Origin: a virus
Direction: 5' to 3' (one strand)
IMG/VR virus record: IMGVR_UViG_3300025446_000037
Coordinates: 1 to 25,988 of that record
DNA length: 25,988 nt
Shown here piece after piece: positions 1 through 8,262 of the stretch (its first letter is position 1; the number at the start of each line of letters is the position of its first letter). The translations under genes were made by a program, and so were the position numbers. The notes below the pieces were generated by a model. The model saw only the letters and a list, made by a program, of their open reading frames with translations. It ran no database searches and was not told the DNA's origin.

Positions 1-772
1 CACTACCGGTTGCCCCTGTAGGGCCAGTGGCACCTGTAGCTCCTGAGCCCGAACCACCACCACCACCACTAGGACCAGTGGCGCCTGTGGCACCAATAGT
101 TCCGGCACCGCTAGCACCAGTAGCGCCAATAGTTCCGGCACCGCTAGCACCAGTAGCACCAGCTGTACCAGGCGTGCCCGAAGCTCCTGGCGTACCTGAT
201 GCACCTTGTGCACCTGTTGCTCCTGTAGCGCCGGCACCACCTCCACCGCCAGAAGGATAAAGCAAACCATCTCGCTGATTAGCTTCAAACTTTATGTTCC
301 CAAAATCGTCAAAGATTTGAATGCCAAAGAGCGGACGTGCAGGACTAACCCAATGCGGAGACTCGACACCGCTAGCACCGGTTGAAAAGGGCGGATCTTC
401 AGTAGGCAGGTTATTGGGCAGTTGCCCAATAATCATTACCGTTTGATCCTGAGATGAAGGGCCAGCCGAACCAGAGGCACCTATAACGCCGCTAGCACCA
501 GTTGCACCAGTAGCGCCCATAGGGCCGGTAGCGCCGGTTGCACCAGTTGCGCCACCATCTACACCAGAGGCGCCAATGCCGCCTTCAGCACCAGTACCGC
601 CTAACGCACCAGTTCCGCCAGGGCCACCAAGACCACCGAGCCCACCCGGATCGCCATAGCCACCTGCTGAGCCAGTAGCGCCAGTTGCGCCGGTTGCGCC
701 GGTAGCTCCAGTTGCGCCTTGAGCACCAGTTGCACCTGTGGCACCTGTAGCTCCTGTTAAAATAACGGGCAT
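1..772 (-). CDS. Collagen-like tail fibre protein (C-terminus cut by window edge)
   Basis: The reading frame is open from an ATG at 772 to the window edge, about 257 codons. Residues about 6-110 are Gly-X-Y triplets, mostly Gly-Ala-Thr. A non-collagen segment of about 65 residues follows (roughly 111-175, containing W, F, D and N residues and no triplets). A second Gly-X-Y domain with Gly-rich runs then continues to the edge. Gly-X-Y domains form collagen triple helices and are common in phage tail fibres, where they give long stiff trimeric stalks; that role is inferred here. The position after the tail-tip genes fits a receptor-binding or side fibre. The start follows GGGAG with a 6-nt spacer and overlaps the stop of a tiny upstream cistron (TAATG). 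The receptor-binding C-terminus is probably outside the window. Confidence 0.88.
   Translation of the reverse strand, partial: MPVILTGATGATGATGAQGATGATGATGATGATGSAGGYGDPGGLGGLGGPGGTGALGGTGAEGGIGASGVDGGATGATGATGPMGATGATGASGVIGASGSAGPSSQDQTVMIIGQLPNNLPTEDPPFSTGASGVESPHWVSPARPLFGIQIFDDFGNIKFEANQRDGLLYPSGGGGGAGATGATGAQGASGTPGASGTPGTAGATGASGAGTIGATGASGAGTIGATGATGPSGGGGGSGSGATGATGPTGATGS
93..158 (-). repeat. Two tandem 33-nt units inside the collagen-like gene
   Basis: Two adjacent 33-nt units (93-125 and 126-158) differ at one base. Each encodes the same 11-residue stretch made of Gly-Ala-Ser, Gly-Ala-Gly and Thr-Ile-Gly elements. This shows directly that the collagen domain can grow or shrink by in-frame slippage or unequal recombination. 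Confidence 0.9.
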
Positions 773-807
773 TAATGGCTCCCACTCACTGTTCTAGCTC
801 CTGACAT
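772..807 (-). CDS. Eleven-codon minicistron between two tail fibre genes (possible leader)
   Basis: Immediately after the TAA of the preceding tail gene, an ATG at 807 opens 11 codons (MSGARTVSGSH) and stops in a TAA whose last base is the A of the next ATG (TAATG). It has a clean Shine-Dalgarno AGGAG five bases before its ATG, better than many full genes here. It could act as a coupling device that delivers ribosomes to the collagen-like fibre gene. It may also be only a by-product of the two ribosome sites. No function for the peptide is claimed. Confidence 0.35.
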   Translation of the reverse strand: MSGARTVSGSH

Positions 808-1623
808 TTAAGCTCCTGCATGGAAGGTACAAACAGAAATCTCCGTTTGGAGGACAGGCGGTGAGGATGGCACAGTTGCCGTAAATATGGCACTAGATGA
901 AGCAGGCAGTGTATCCGAATCTCCAAATGCAAAAATACCTGGATAGGGAGCAGTAGGAGATTCTTGTGTGCCTCTTGGCGTAACAGGCAGGCTATCCGCT
1001 CTAGTCAACGTTATTGGGCTCGGCGGAACACCACTCGCATATGCAGTAGAAAGAGCCATAACCAAAGGTAAGTCCCCAGCCTCTACTGTAGCTCCATAAG
1101 ATCCTAACTCAATGCCAACTGTATATTCTGGCGGATAAACAGTAAAGTTTCCCCAAGGATATCCAAGCGGAGAAGCAGACTGATTTACCAGTTCCCAAAT
1201 ACCACCAGCTATTCCGCCTTCAGCACTATACGGTCCGGTGAAGTAGGTATATGGCCCCCATGTCAGTCCATCACCACTCTCAACTAGCCGTCCAAACCAA
1301 TAAAAGTTATCGCCACACGACTCACCAAGAACAGTCCAACCAGTTGGACTTGGACTAGTTAGACCACCATAGTTATTAACGCCCATAACAAGATAGTTAC
1401 TAGCTACAGGACTAGCACCAAGGGTTATGGCATTAACATACTTACTAGCAGAGTCACCAGCCGCAGAGGCGAACTGTCGCACATAAATACCAGAACTAAC
1501 AGTAGGACGAGTCCAATCCTGTATGACCCAAGTCTGACGCTGAGCAAGGGAGTGCCTATCGGCGTTCGATTTCGCCAGATGGTCGTATAATGCTTCAGAT
1601 GGTCTAGGAGTTGGAGTAGGCAT
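808..1623 (-). CDS. Putative tail-tip or baseplate protein
   Basis: This 271-residue protein is rich in Gly, Ser, Pro, Tyr and Trp, with many short predicted beta segments. It has no catalytic motif I recognise and no signal peptide. The first 30 residues, starting MPTPTPRP, are polar and may anchor it to the tail tip. Its ATG overlaps the stop of the preceding minor tail gene (TAATG), so the two are probably made in step. Lying between a minor tail protein and the collagen-like fibre, it is best read as a tail-tip component or fibre-attachment protein. That is inferred from position and composition only. Confidence 0.6.
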   Translation of the reverse strand: MPTPTPRPSEALYDHLAKSNADRHSLAQRQTWVIQDWTRPTVSSGIYVRQFASAAGDSASKYVNAITLGASPVASNYLVMGVNNYGGLTSPSPTGWTVLGESCGDNFYWFGRLVESGDGLTWGPYTYFTGPYSAEGGIAGGIWELVNQSASPLGYPWGNFTVYPPEYTVGIELGSYGATVEAGDLPLVMALSTAYASGVPPSPITLTRADSLPVTPRGTQESPTAPYPGIFAFGDSDTLPASSSAIFTATVPSSPPVLQTEISVCTFHAGA

Positions 1624-3146
1624 TAGTTCCCCTGAAGAATCGGGTTATTGAAGTTGTAGCCTTGAGCCGGAGGCGTGTCCATAGTAAACGTACAGTGCGA
1701 CTCACCCTCATCGGCAATGTCAGCTTGGTACTGCGTAATGCGCCACTCATTAGGCGGCAACCCCTGAGGGAACCGAGGATCGAACACATTACCATCCTGA
1801 TCCTTCGACGGCATCCAAGCAGTACAGTCATCCCCAACAACAAAGGTACCAAGTCCGTTGTTAGGATCAAAAGCGTCAGTCACAATGACAGGAGCTACCG
1901 GGGGCCACGAGTTAGTGCGGAGTGCACTATCGGCCATGGCCTGCAATAGCTGAGTAGGATTAGGCGAGTTGAGGTTCGCCACATTAGTCACTCGATCAGT
2001 GTTCGGATAGCCCCCATACTTCTCACCGGCCTCGGTGTAGATATTCTCCAATACCACGATATCTTGGTTACCACCAGTGAAGTACTCAGTGTTACCTTGA
2101 GTCGTACCATCCTCAGGGAATGTCCACGAGTGACAGTTTCCAGGGTTCAGCAATAGTGTAGCAGCATTACCGGCTGGAATACTACAAGGAGTAGCGTCAT
2201 AAACAACAGCTCCACGCCGAGGATAACTGAAGTTAACAGTGGCCTGTATCGGAGAATACTTGCCGTCCGTGTAGCTGAAGTCTACTGCTGCATCAAAGCC
2301 AATCTGATAACCAAGATTCGTTAGCTGAGAAACCAAGGCCTGCAAAGTTTGTAGAGATGTATAAGGAAAGTTAATCTCTACATAGTTAAACGGTGGTGTA
2401 CGGATGCCGCTAATGCCACTGGTTATATTGCCGTTAGTATCGAATGTCATGACGGGAGATTCAATATAGGCCAACCCATGATCCCCGCCGTCTACCGGAG
2501 GAGTCAAGTAACTAGCTTGAGAGAAGTTACAAACAGTCACACCATTTAGATTGATCTTGAGAGTACCGCCCCATATCCCATTAGCAGGCTCAGCAGCATA
2601 CTTGTCTGCGATGATCTGAGCACCCATAAGCATTGGATCCCAGACGTAAGGCTGATACCCATATGTTTCATTGATATAGGTAGCACCCATTTGCTGAGGA
2701 GTACCACTGTGCGCAAGCCAGTACAGATAAGACTTGTTCCAGATCGGCATACCGCTCCCCGATATCCCAGTTATACCAGAATACGGAGGAGATGAATAGT
2801 CAGTAGCCTGTACCCAGTACTGAAGCCAAGCTAACCCTTCGGAAGCATCTATCTCAAGGTCAAAGCCTTGCTCATTGAACAGTGGTTTGCGGCCCGAAAT
2901 CACGCCACCCCATATGATTTGACCACCAAGATCAATGATAAGTGTATTGTAGTTCGGCTTAGTAGACTGGCCCCAGTTCTTCCTAGCAACACCAACATCC
3001 TGAATGTTAAGGTTACCTGAGAATGACCCGGCGCTATTCACTGGGCCTCCGCTGAAGGAAACCTTCGTAAACGGCAGGCTTTCTACATACTCACCAGTTA
3101 GGCTATTGTAGAGTAAGTACTCAATCTTGTCTGTTCTGGTTACCAT
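1623..3146 (-). CDS. Minor tail protein (siphovirus tail-tip, hub-like)
   Basis: I place the start at the ATG at 3146, two bases after the stop of the previous gene, giving 507 residues; a TTG at 3161 would add five. The N-terminus has the pattern familiar from minor tail proteins of actinobacterial siphoviruses: a short tag, then 'SLTGEYVESLPFTKVSFSGG', then a Gly/Ser/Asn turn, then a beta region ending 'GGQIIWGGVISGRKP'. In such phages this gene follows the Dit-like gene and forms part of the tail-tip hub, sometimes with a lysin domain. I see no peptidase or lysozyme motif here. Its stop overlaps the next start (TAATG). Confidence is high for a tail protein and moderate for the exact role. 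Confidence 0.75.
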   Translation of the reverse strand: MVTRTDKIEYLLYNSLTGEYVESLPFTKVSFSGGPVNSAGSFSGNLNIQDVGVARKNWGQSTKPNYNTLIIDLGGQIIWGGVISGRKPLFNEQGFDLEIDASEGLAWLQYWVQATDYSSPPYSGITGISGSGMPIWNKSYLYWLAHSGTPQQMGATYINETYGYQPYVWDPMLMGAQIIADKYAAEPANGIWGGTLKINLNGVTVCNFSQASYLTPPVDGGDHGLAYIESPVMTFDTNGNITSGISGIRTPPFNYVEINFPYTSLQTLQALVSQLTNLGYQIGFDAAVDFSYTDGKYSPIQATVNFSYPRRGAVVYDATPCSIPAGNAATLLLNPGNCHSWTFPEDGTTQGNTEYFTGGNQDIVVLENIYTEAGEKYGGYPNTDRVTNVANLNSPNPTQLLQAMADSALRTNSWPPVAPVIVTDAFDPNNGLGTFVVGDDCTAWMPSKDQDGNVFDPRFPQGLPPNEWRITQYQADIADEGESHCTFTMDTPPAQGYNFNNPILQGN

Positions 3147-3148
3147 TT

Positions 3149-4459
3149 CTACAAAATCCAAGCACTAGCCCAGTTGACCATACCAAGGCAGTTAGACGAT
3201 TGAATGGTATTCTCGCCCCAACCAGAACCGCTGGCACCCGACGGACCAACTGAAGGGAACGAAGCGCTGCTCGGCAACAGTGATCCCCAGTTAGTGCTAG
3301 ACCAACCGCCAGCACCAGGCAATAGCGCACCAGTATATGGGGTCTGCATAAGCTGTATACCTGCATCATCATCTTGCAGAATCATACCATATTCAACTAA
3401 CTCTACACCAGAGTCAAAGTTCCCAGAGAGATATTCACAATCATATAGCGTAGTGTGCGGAACATCTTGACCAGAGTACGAAAAAGTAGCAAGACCTTCA
3501 TTAGTCTGAAGGTATGCCTTACCAGTATTTGCAAAGTCGGCAAAGGCACCAGACACACTAGCCGTCAAAGCATATGAACCATTAAGATCCGTTAAGTGCG
3601 CACCAGCACATGAAGCACCAACATACGCAGCATACTTAGCCAAATACTGAGTCACCGTCTGATTATATAAATCCACAACAAGAAACATATTGTTGAAGAT
3701 TTGGTTACCCCAAGTCATCACGTTATTGTTGACTTGTAAGGACGGATTATCTACTTCACCAGCACCCGATGACGGTGGTGACATCAAATAGACGATGGGC
3801 CGACAATCCCAGTTACCGCTATTAGTAAGAACAACAGGATCATTCTCAAAGTAAGCAGTATACGTAGGATACTGATATAATCGAGGATCTGTACAGTGAA
3901 CTGCTAGCTGTATATCCTGAGCTATCCTGCCCAAAGCAAACGCAATATCAATCTTCCATGACCGGTTACGAGGGCGACCAGTGACCTGAAGAATAGGCGG
4001 ATTCATGATCGGACCAGGACCAGCGCCTGTTGCATCAGTAGCTCCATGGACGATGTTGTCTATGTACGACGCCGTTTGACCAGGCAGATACAAGTAGAGT
4101 GGAGTCTCAACGTTCGCCTGCGGCAAAAACGCACTACCGATAATATTGAGATTCTGCTGCATAGTGAAGGTCGGGTTAGGATCCCCACCATTAGCAACAT
4201 CACCCTTAAAGATCAAGTCACGCCCACCAAGAAAGTCATACCCAGTAAACTCACCAGTGTCACGAGGACGACCTGAGTCACCCATGCGCATAGTTGAGAT
4301 GTCGAGCCCATCAATCTCTTTCCAGTAGGTACCATTAAACCCGCCGCCAAAACGGAAGCTATTATAGCAAATACAGTAGTTACCGAAGTTCGGGTCAGAC
4401 AACAGCCCAATGATTCCGGCATCTTTCTTAGGATCAAGATATGGCGGTACACCTGACAT
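3149..4459 (-). CDS. Distal tail (Dit-like) minor tail protein
   Basis: This 436-residue protein follows the tape measure gene directly, the usual place for Dit. I choose the ATG at 4459 because it overlaps the tape measure stop (TAATG) and has GAAGG about 10 bases upstream; an in-frame ATG at 4489 would add 10 residues inside the tape measure gene. The N-terminal region (about 25-95) has 'GFNGTYWKEIDGLD' followed by 'GRPRDTGEFTGYDFLGGRD', the arrangement seen in minor tail proteins of this class. The rest is beta-rich. Near the C-terminus lies a short collagen-like GPSGASGSG motif of the kind that recurs in other virion genes here. It likely forms the ring joining the tail tube to the tip. 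Confidence 0.72.
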   Translation of the reverse strand: MSGVPPYLDPKKDAGIIGLLSDPNFGNYCICYNSFRFGGGFNGTYWKEIDGLDISTMRMGDSGRPRDTGEFTGYDFLGGRDLIFKGDVANGGDPNPTFTMQQNLNIIGSAFLPQANVETPLYLYLPGQTASYIDNIVHGATDATGAGPGPIMNPPILQVTGRPRNRSWKIDIAFALGRIAQDIQLAVHCTDPRLYQYPTYTAYFENDPVVLTNSGNWDCRPIVYLMSPPSSGAGEVDNPSLQVNNNVMTWGNQIFNNMFLVVDLYNQTVTQYLAKYAAYVGASCAGAHLTDLNGSYALTASVSGAFADFANTGKAYLQTNEGLATFSYSGQDVPHTTLYDCEYLSGNFDSGVELVEYGMILQDDDAGIQLMQTPYTGALLPGAGGWSSTNWGSLLPSSASFPSVGPSGASGSGWGENTIQSSNCLGMVNWASAWIL

Positions 4460-7400
4460 TACTTTGGCACCTTCGTTCTCATGGCCCAACTTGTTGCCGA
4501 GGCTATAGCATTACTATCTGTGGGATTAACCCCGGTTATCTCAATATGAACACCTGACCCGGCAAACTGAGTATTAGCCTTTGCCTGCTCAATGTTAACC
4601 AGGTTAGTAGCCTTTTGCTCAGCAATCTTACCCTGATTCTGAATGGCAGTTAGTGTTTGCTGTGCCAAAGCATTATGCCTGTTAGCAATGTCTTGCTGTT
4701 GTGTATATGCCTTAGCAGCAATGGCTTCGGCTTTACTCTCTTGTGCCTGTGCAACCTTCAATCCACTTTGGGCGGCTGCTTGCTGCAAAGAAGTACCACC
4801 GGCTACCATAATATCTTCACGTTTTTGGGCAGCCGCCACAACTGGCTCCCACTTTGCCGCTACTTTAGCTTCATTGATCTTCGCATTGTTAACCGCCTCA
4901 TTACCACGTTTTGCAGTCTGCGCAACAACAATGGCCTGATTATCAGCAGCCGTAGTCCACTTAAGAGTTATCTGATCGAGATTTACTCGCAACTCTTGAG
5001 TAACCAAGTTCAAACCATAGAGTCCACGCTCACCCAGTTTATCTACGGTTATCTGTGTTTGGTCATTCGATATATCAACAGCCTTTTGATTCTGAGCAGA
5101 CATAACCGCCGTAGTGTCTGTAATCTTTGACACTACTGCAGTAGCCATATCCGATATGATTGTAGTCTGATCCGTTAAGGCTTGTGCTTGCTGCTGAATC
5201 TCATCAGCCAATGCAATCCGCTGTTGGTTAGCTTCAAGAGCACCATAGTACTGTAACTCAGCATTATAGGTAGCCAACAACTGTCGAGCTTGTTGCTTTA
5301 GGCCATTATCCCACAGCGTCTTAAGCTCCTCATTCAGCTTATTAAACCCAGCACTAGAACTTTTGGCTACTAGAGCTTCAGGCATTGTTAATGTTGGGCC
5401 ACCGCCACCATGACCAATACCGCCCTGCATCTGAGGAGCCAAAGACTGTATAGTACCGGTCTGTAGTGCCTGCTGCATGGCCTGCTCCATGGATTGATAT
5501 GCAGCAATAAGTGGACTAGTCTTATAGCCTATACTACCAGGTGGATTAGATACACCTGGAATCTTCGGAGCAGCAGGACTTGTATAGGGAACAATCCCCT
5601 CATTGATTTGCTCTTGACGAATGAAGGCCGCCAACTGCTTTGCACTCATCCCACGAATACGGTTTAACTCAGCTTCCTCATTTTGAACTACCTTTAGCTG
5701 AGCAACGTAACCCCTCGAAGCGGCAGTAACTTTCCCTAGCCAAACTTCAATAGTTGTCTCAGGAGTAAGATCAGGGCCTATTGGCACAGTCTTTTCACCA
5801 CGAGTTCGAGCGCCCTTATATTTGGCCTCATACTCTGACAAAGGCATAGTTTGCCAACTATACTGAACACCGCCAGCATTCATACCTGCCAATGCCTGTT
5901 TTTGTTGGGCATAAATGTTACTCATGCCCATGACATTGCCTTGCTGATAAAACGACGTAAAGGCACTGTTCAAACTGGCACCAGGACCAACCGTAGTTGC
6001 AAGCTGTAGCGCCGCTGCCCTTGCCGACCGCAAAGCATTAACAATGTAGCCTACAACAGTAACTACTGCCATAAGGCCACCAATCACAGAGGCAGCAAAA
6101 ATACCTGACACAGCTAACTTAGCCGTTTCAGCGGCCTCTACCAGCTCAGGATCAAGAGCCGTTGCAAAAGCATCTATAGCAAACATCTGGCCTTGCGCTT
6201 GTTCACCAGCTTCCTCAAAAGAAAGTTGCAACCCCTGTACCTGAACGGCGGCCTGCTGTGCAGCAGTACCGGTTTGTGCTAGCGCCTCATTAACTTCGGG
6301 AGTTTCAGTACCAGTTTGGACCATAGATTTTTGAAGCTCTTGCAAAGCAACAGCCATTGCCTGCGGTCCAGAAGCCGACGCCCTAGCCTTTATACCAAAG
6401 GTATTAAAGGTATTACCACACGTAAGAACATAGGAGATTAGTTTAACTATAACAGATCCTAAGTACATGAAGGCACCAGCCACAGGCACCCCAAATATAA
6501 CAGCGCCAAGAGCAATAGCTACAGCCTTAAACTTCATAAGGAAGTTAACAACACCTGCAATAACAATCTCAAACTTTTCTATACCCTTAACAACTACACC
6601 ACCAATCGAACCAGCAAAGTTGGTTAGTTGCGAACGAGCCTCTTGAATCTGTCCAGCAAAAGTACTACCTAATGCCTCTTGTGCGCCCTTAAACCGATTA
6701 CTTAATAGATTCAGCACTCGGGAAGTAGTTGTTTCAGCGTTAGACAAGTTACTTTGAGCGTCACTCACTGCTAAAGAAGCAGTACGATACTTGTCCAAGT
6801 ACTGCACGCCCTCAAGGTAACCAGCAGCGTGCTGCTGCTGAACATTCTGAAGGTTTAGCTCTGCTTTCTGTAGCGCTTCCTCCTCCATTTGCACAGAGTG
6901 CAAACGACCAGAAGACACATTGAGATTAATGCCCCACGAAAGAAGGGTACGAGTAGATCCGCCAAGAATGTGGTCTAACTGGTCGGAAGCTACGGCTAGT
7001 GACTCATGCTTATACACCGCCATACCCTCAACAGTAGTCATCATAGACAAGGCTTTAGTTGAGCTACCTGTTGCCATTGTAAGATTCGACAATGCATCAG
7101 CAACATCAGTTTTAGTGAACAACTTGGCTGACGCCGTAACAGCAGCAAACTGTTTATCAAAGACGCCTAAGTTACCACCCGTATTTTTCACAACAGTGTC
7201 GAGTGCAACTACAGCTTTTTCTTGAGCATCCCAAACCTTCACACCCTCAAGAGCTACAGCAGCACCAGCAGCAAGACCGGCAAAAAGACTAATCTTACCA
7301 ATACCTTCCATAGTTGCTGTAAAAGTGGCAGCCTTAGTATCAGCACCCTGGATTGAAACGCCAATCTTAGTAAAGGCACCAGACAAAGGTATTCCCATGC

Positions 7401-7605
7401 TGCTGCCCATATTACCTATCTTGGTAAAAAGTCCACCAATCCCTTTAGTACCATCCTCGAATCCCTTAGACAGCTTAAGACCCATACTGGTGCCAGTAGT
7501 ACCCATGGTGTTACTAAGCTCATCACCTATGGCTTTAGTCTTGAGAGCGCCTGCCTCAAAATCTGTCGTGTTCATAAGCATGTAGACAGTTATATGCGCA
7601 GTCAT
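4459..7605 (-). CDS. Tail tape measure protein
   Basis: This 1048-residue protein sits just after the chaperone and gp10-like genes and just before the Dit-like gene. Residues about 125-320 have the alpha-helical, Ala-rich tape-measure core, including an 'ALSNLTMATGSS' segment. Hydrophobic stretches lie near 105-120, 344-396 and 497-523 and could act as membrane-inserting segments during DNA ejection. The C-terminal third is Gln/Ala-rich and probably coiled coil. Using the usual rule of about 0.15 nm per residue, it predicts a tail of roughly 155 nm. The start overlaps the preceding stop (TAATG), suggesting coupled translation. I saw no peptidase or transglycosylase motif. Confidence 0.93.
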   Translation of the reverse strand: MTAHITVYMLMNTTDFEAGALKTKAIGDELSNTMGTTGTSMGLKLSKGFEDGTKGIGGLFTKIGNMGSSMGIPLSGAFTKIGVSIQGADTKAATFTATMEGIGKISLFAGLAAGAAVALEGVKVWDAQEKAVVALDTVVKNTGGNLGVFDKQFAAVTASAKLFTKTDVADALSNLTMATGSSTKALSMMTTVEGMAVYKHESLAVASDQLDHILGGSTRTLLSWGINLNVSSGRLHSVQMEEEALQKAELNLQNVQQQHAAGYLEGVQYLDKYRTASLAVSDAQSNLSNAETTTSRVLNLLSNRFKGAQEALGSTFAGQIQEARSQLTNFAGSIGGVVVKGIEKFEIVIAGVVNFLMKFKAVAIALGAVIFGVPVAGAFMYLGSVIVKLISYVLTCGNTFNTFGIKARASASGPQAMAVALQELQKSMVQTGTETPEVNEALAQTGTAAQQAAVQVQGLQLSFEEAGEQAQGQMFAIDAFATALDPELVEAAETAKLAVSGIFAASVIGGLMAVVTVVGYIVNALRSARAAALQLATTVGPGASLNSAFTSFYQQGNVMGMSNIYAQQKQALAGMNAGGVQYSWQTMPLSEYEAKYKGARTRGEKTVPIGPDLTPETTIEVWLGKVTAASRGYVAQLKVVQNEEAELNRIRGMSAKQLAAFIRQEQINEGIVPYTSPAAPKIPGVSNPPGSIGYKTSPLIAAYQSMEQAMQQALQTGTIQSLAPQMQGGIGHGGGGPTLTMPEALVAKSSSAGFNKLNEELKTLWDNGLKQQARQLLATYNAELQYYGALEANQQRIALADEIQQQAQALTDQTTIISDMATAVVSKITDTTAVMSAQNQKAVDISNDQTQITVDKLGERGLYGLNLVTQELRVNLDQITLKWTTAADNQAIVVAQTAKRGNEAVNNAKINEAKVAAKWEPVVAAAQKREDIMVAGGTSLQQAAAQSGLKVAQAQESKAEAIAAKAYTQQQDIANRHNALAQQTLTAIQNQGKIAEQKATNLVNIEQAKANTQFAGSGVHIEITGVNPTDSNAIASATSWAMRTKVPK

Positions 7606-8048
7606 TATGCAGCTTCCTCGGAGTCAAACATCTCTTGCAGTGCCGCTCCCATTAGTAACTCAGCATCTTGCACAACCTCACGAGCAGCCTCCTCGATAAA
7701 AGGATATGTAGGCTGCGATGGCGTGTTGGCAGTACCAGTCCAGTTCCATTGCTTACGTGGAATATTTGGACTAGCAAAAATGGGATGGTTAAAGGTACGG
7801 TTTACTTCGCCACCATCATAAGCAGCCGTAGCACCGTCCGCTCTTATAATCGGCCCTAAAGCTACCAGATCCCATTTAATGGTCGATGGATTCATGTTAT
7901 GTGGCGCCCGAGCACGAGCGAGCAAAGCAGCATCTCTCGCCATGTCCCGAAGAACACGACGAGTTACCCTCTTAGCATCTGCCGTCACTCTAGCCATATA
8001 ACCGTTAAAGGCCCGAGTATCGACCTTTATCGAAGCACTACCATTCAC
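7605..8048 (-). CDS. HK97 gp10-like protein (neck or tail-completion type)
   Basis: This 147-residue protein starts at a GTG (8048), one base after the stop of the frameshifted chaperone frame. The basic, Arg/Ala-rich helix at about 20-48 followed by 'ARAPHN', a Gly-rich beta segment and 'FNHPIFASPN' near residue 90, then 'YPFIEEAAREVV', resembles the HK97 gp10-like family, which usually acts at the neck between connector and tail terminator. Its place between the tail assembly chaperone and the tape measure is unusual for that family, so a tail-specific role is possible. Its stop overlaps the tape measure ATG. The family match is by pattern recall, not search. Confidence 0.55.
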   Translation of the reverse strand: MNGSASIKVDTRAFNGYMARVTADAKRVTRRVLRDMARDAALLARARAPHNMNPSTIKWDLVALGPIIRADGATAAYDGGEVNRTFNHPIFASPNIPRKQWNWTGTANTPSQPTYPFIEEAAREVVQDAELLMGAALQEMFDSEEAA

Positions 8049-8049
8049 G

Positions 8050-8262
8050 CTATGCTAAACCTTTCACCCCGCACAAGGCAGGGAAGATTGTATCAAAATA
8101 AACATTCTCTATCCAGTAGACCCATCCGATGTACTCAAGGAAGGGTCGTCGTTCGGCTTCCTCTGGACCGATGCCAAGGGCAAAGGAGACATAAGGCTGC
8201 CAACTGAGCCAGAGTTCGTCTGGATTCCCTCCGAGGAGCTTATTCCATCGGAGGGCAAAGGA
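8050..8262 (-). CDS. Tail assembly chaperone frameshift extension (T-like, -1 frame)
   Basis: In the -1 frame, an uninterrupted 70-codon extension begins at the slippery site and ends at the TAG at 8050-8052, one base before the next gene. It reads like real protein: 'ALRWNKLLGGNPDELWLSW', then 'FALGIGPEEAERRP', then a Trp/Tyr-rich helix. The zero frame over the same DNA is low-complexity. Fusing residues 1-215 of the upstream frame to these 70 gives a 285-residue G-T type protein. The segment has no credible start of its own, so it depends on frameshifting. The extension is expected to carry the tape-measure contact, as in lambda gpGT. Confidence 0.88.
   Translation of the reverse strand, partial: SFALRWNKLLGGNPDELWLSWQPYVSFALGIGPEEAERRPFLEYIGWVYWIENVYFDTIFPALCGVKGLA

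Noticed and set aside
27-260. Plus-strand Pro/Ala/Val-rich open frame
   Set aside because: It is the antisense of the Gly-Ala-Thr collagen repeats; the repeat structure leaves both strands open.
585-785. Minus-strand 66-codon frame rich in Arg and Trp
   Set aside because: It is an alternative frame of the collagen-like fibre gene; the Gly-X-Y frame is the real one.
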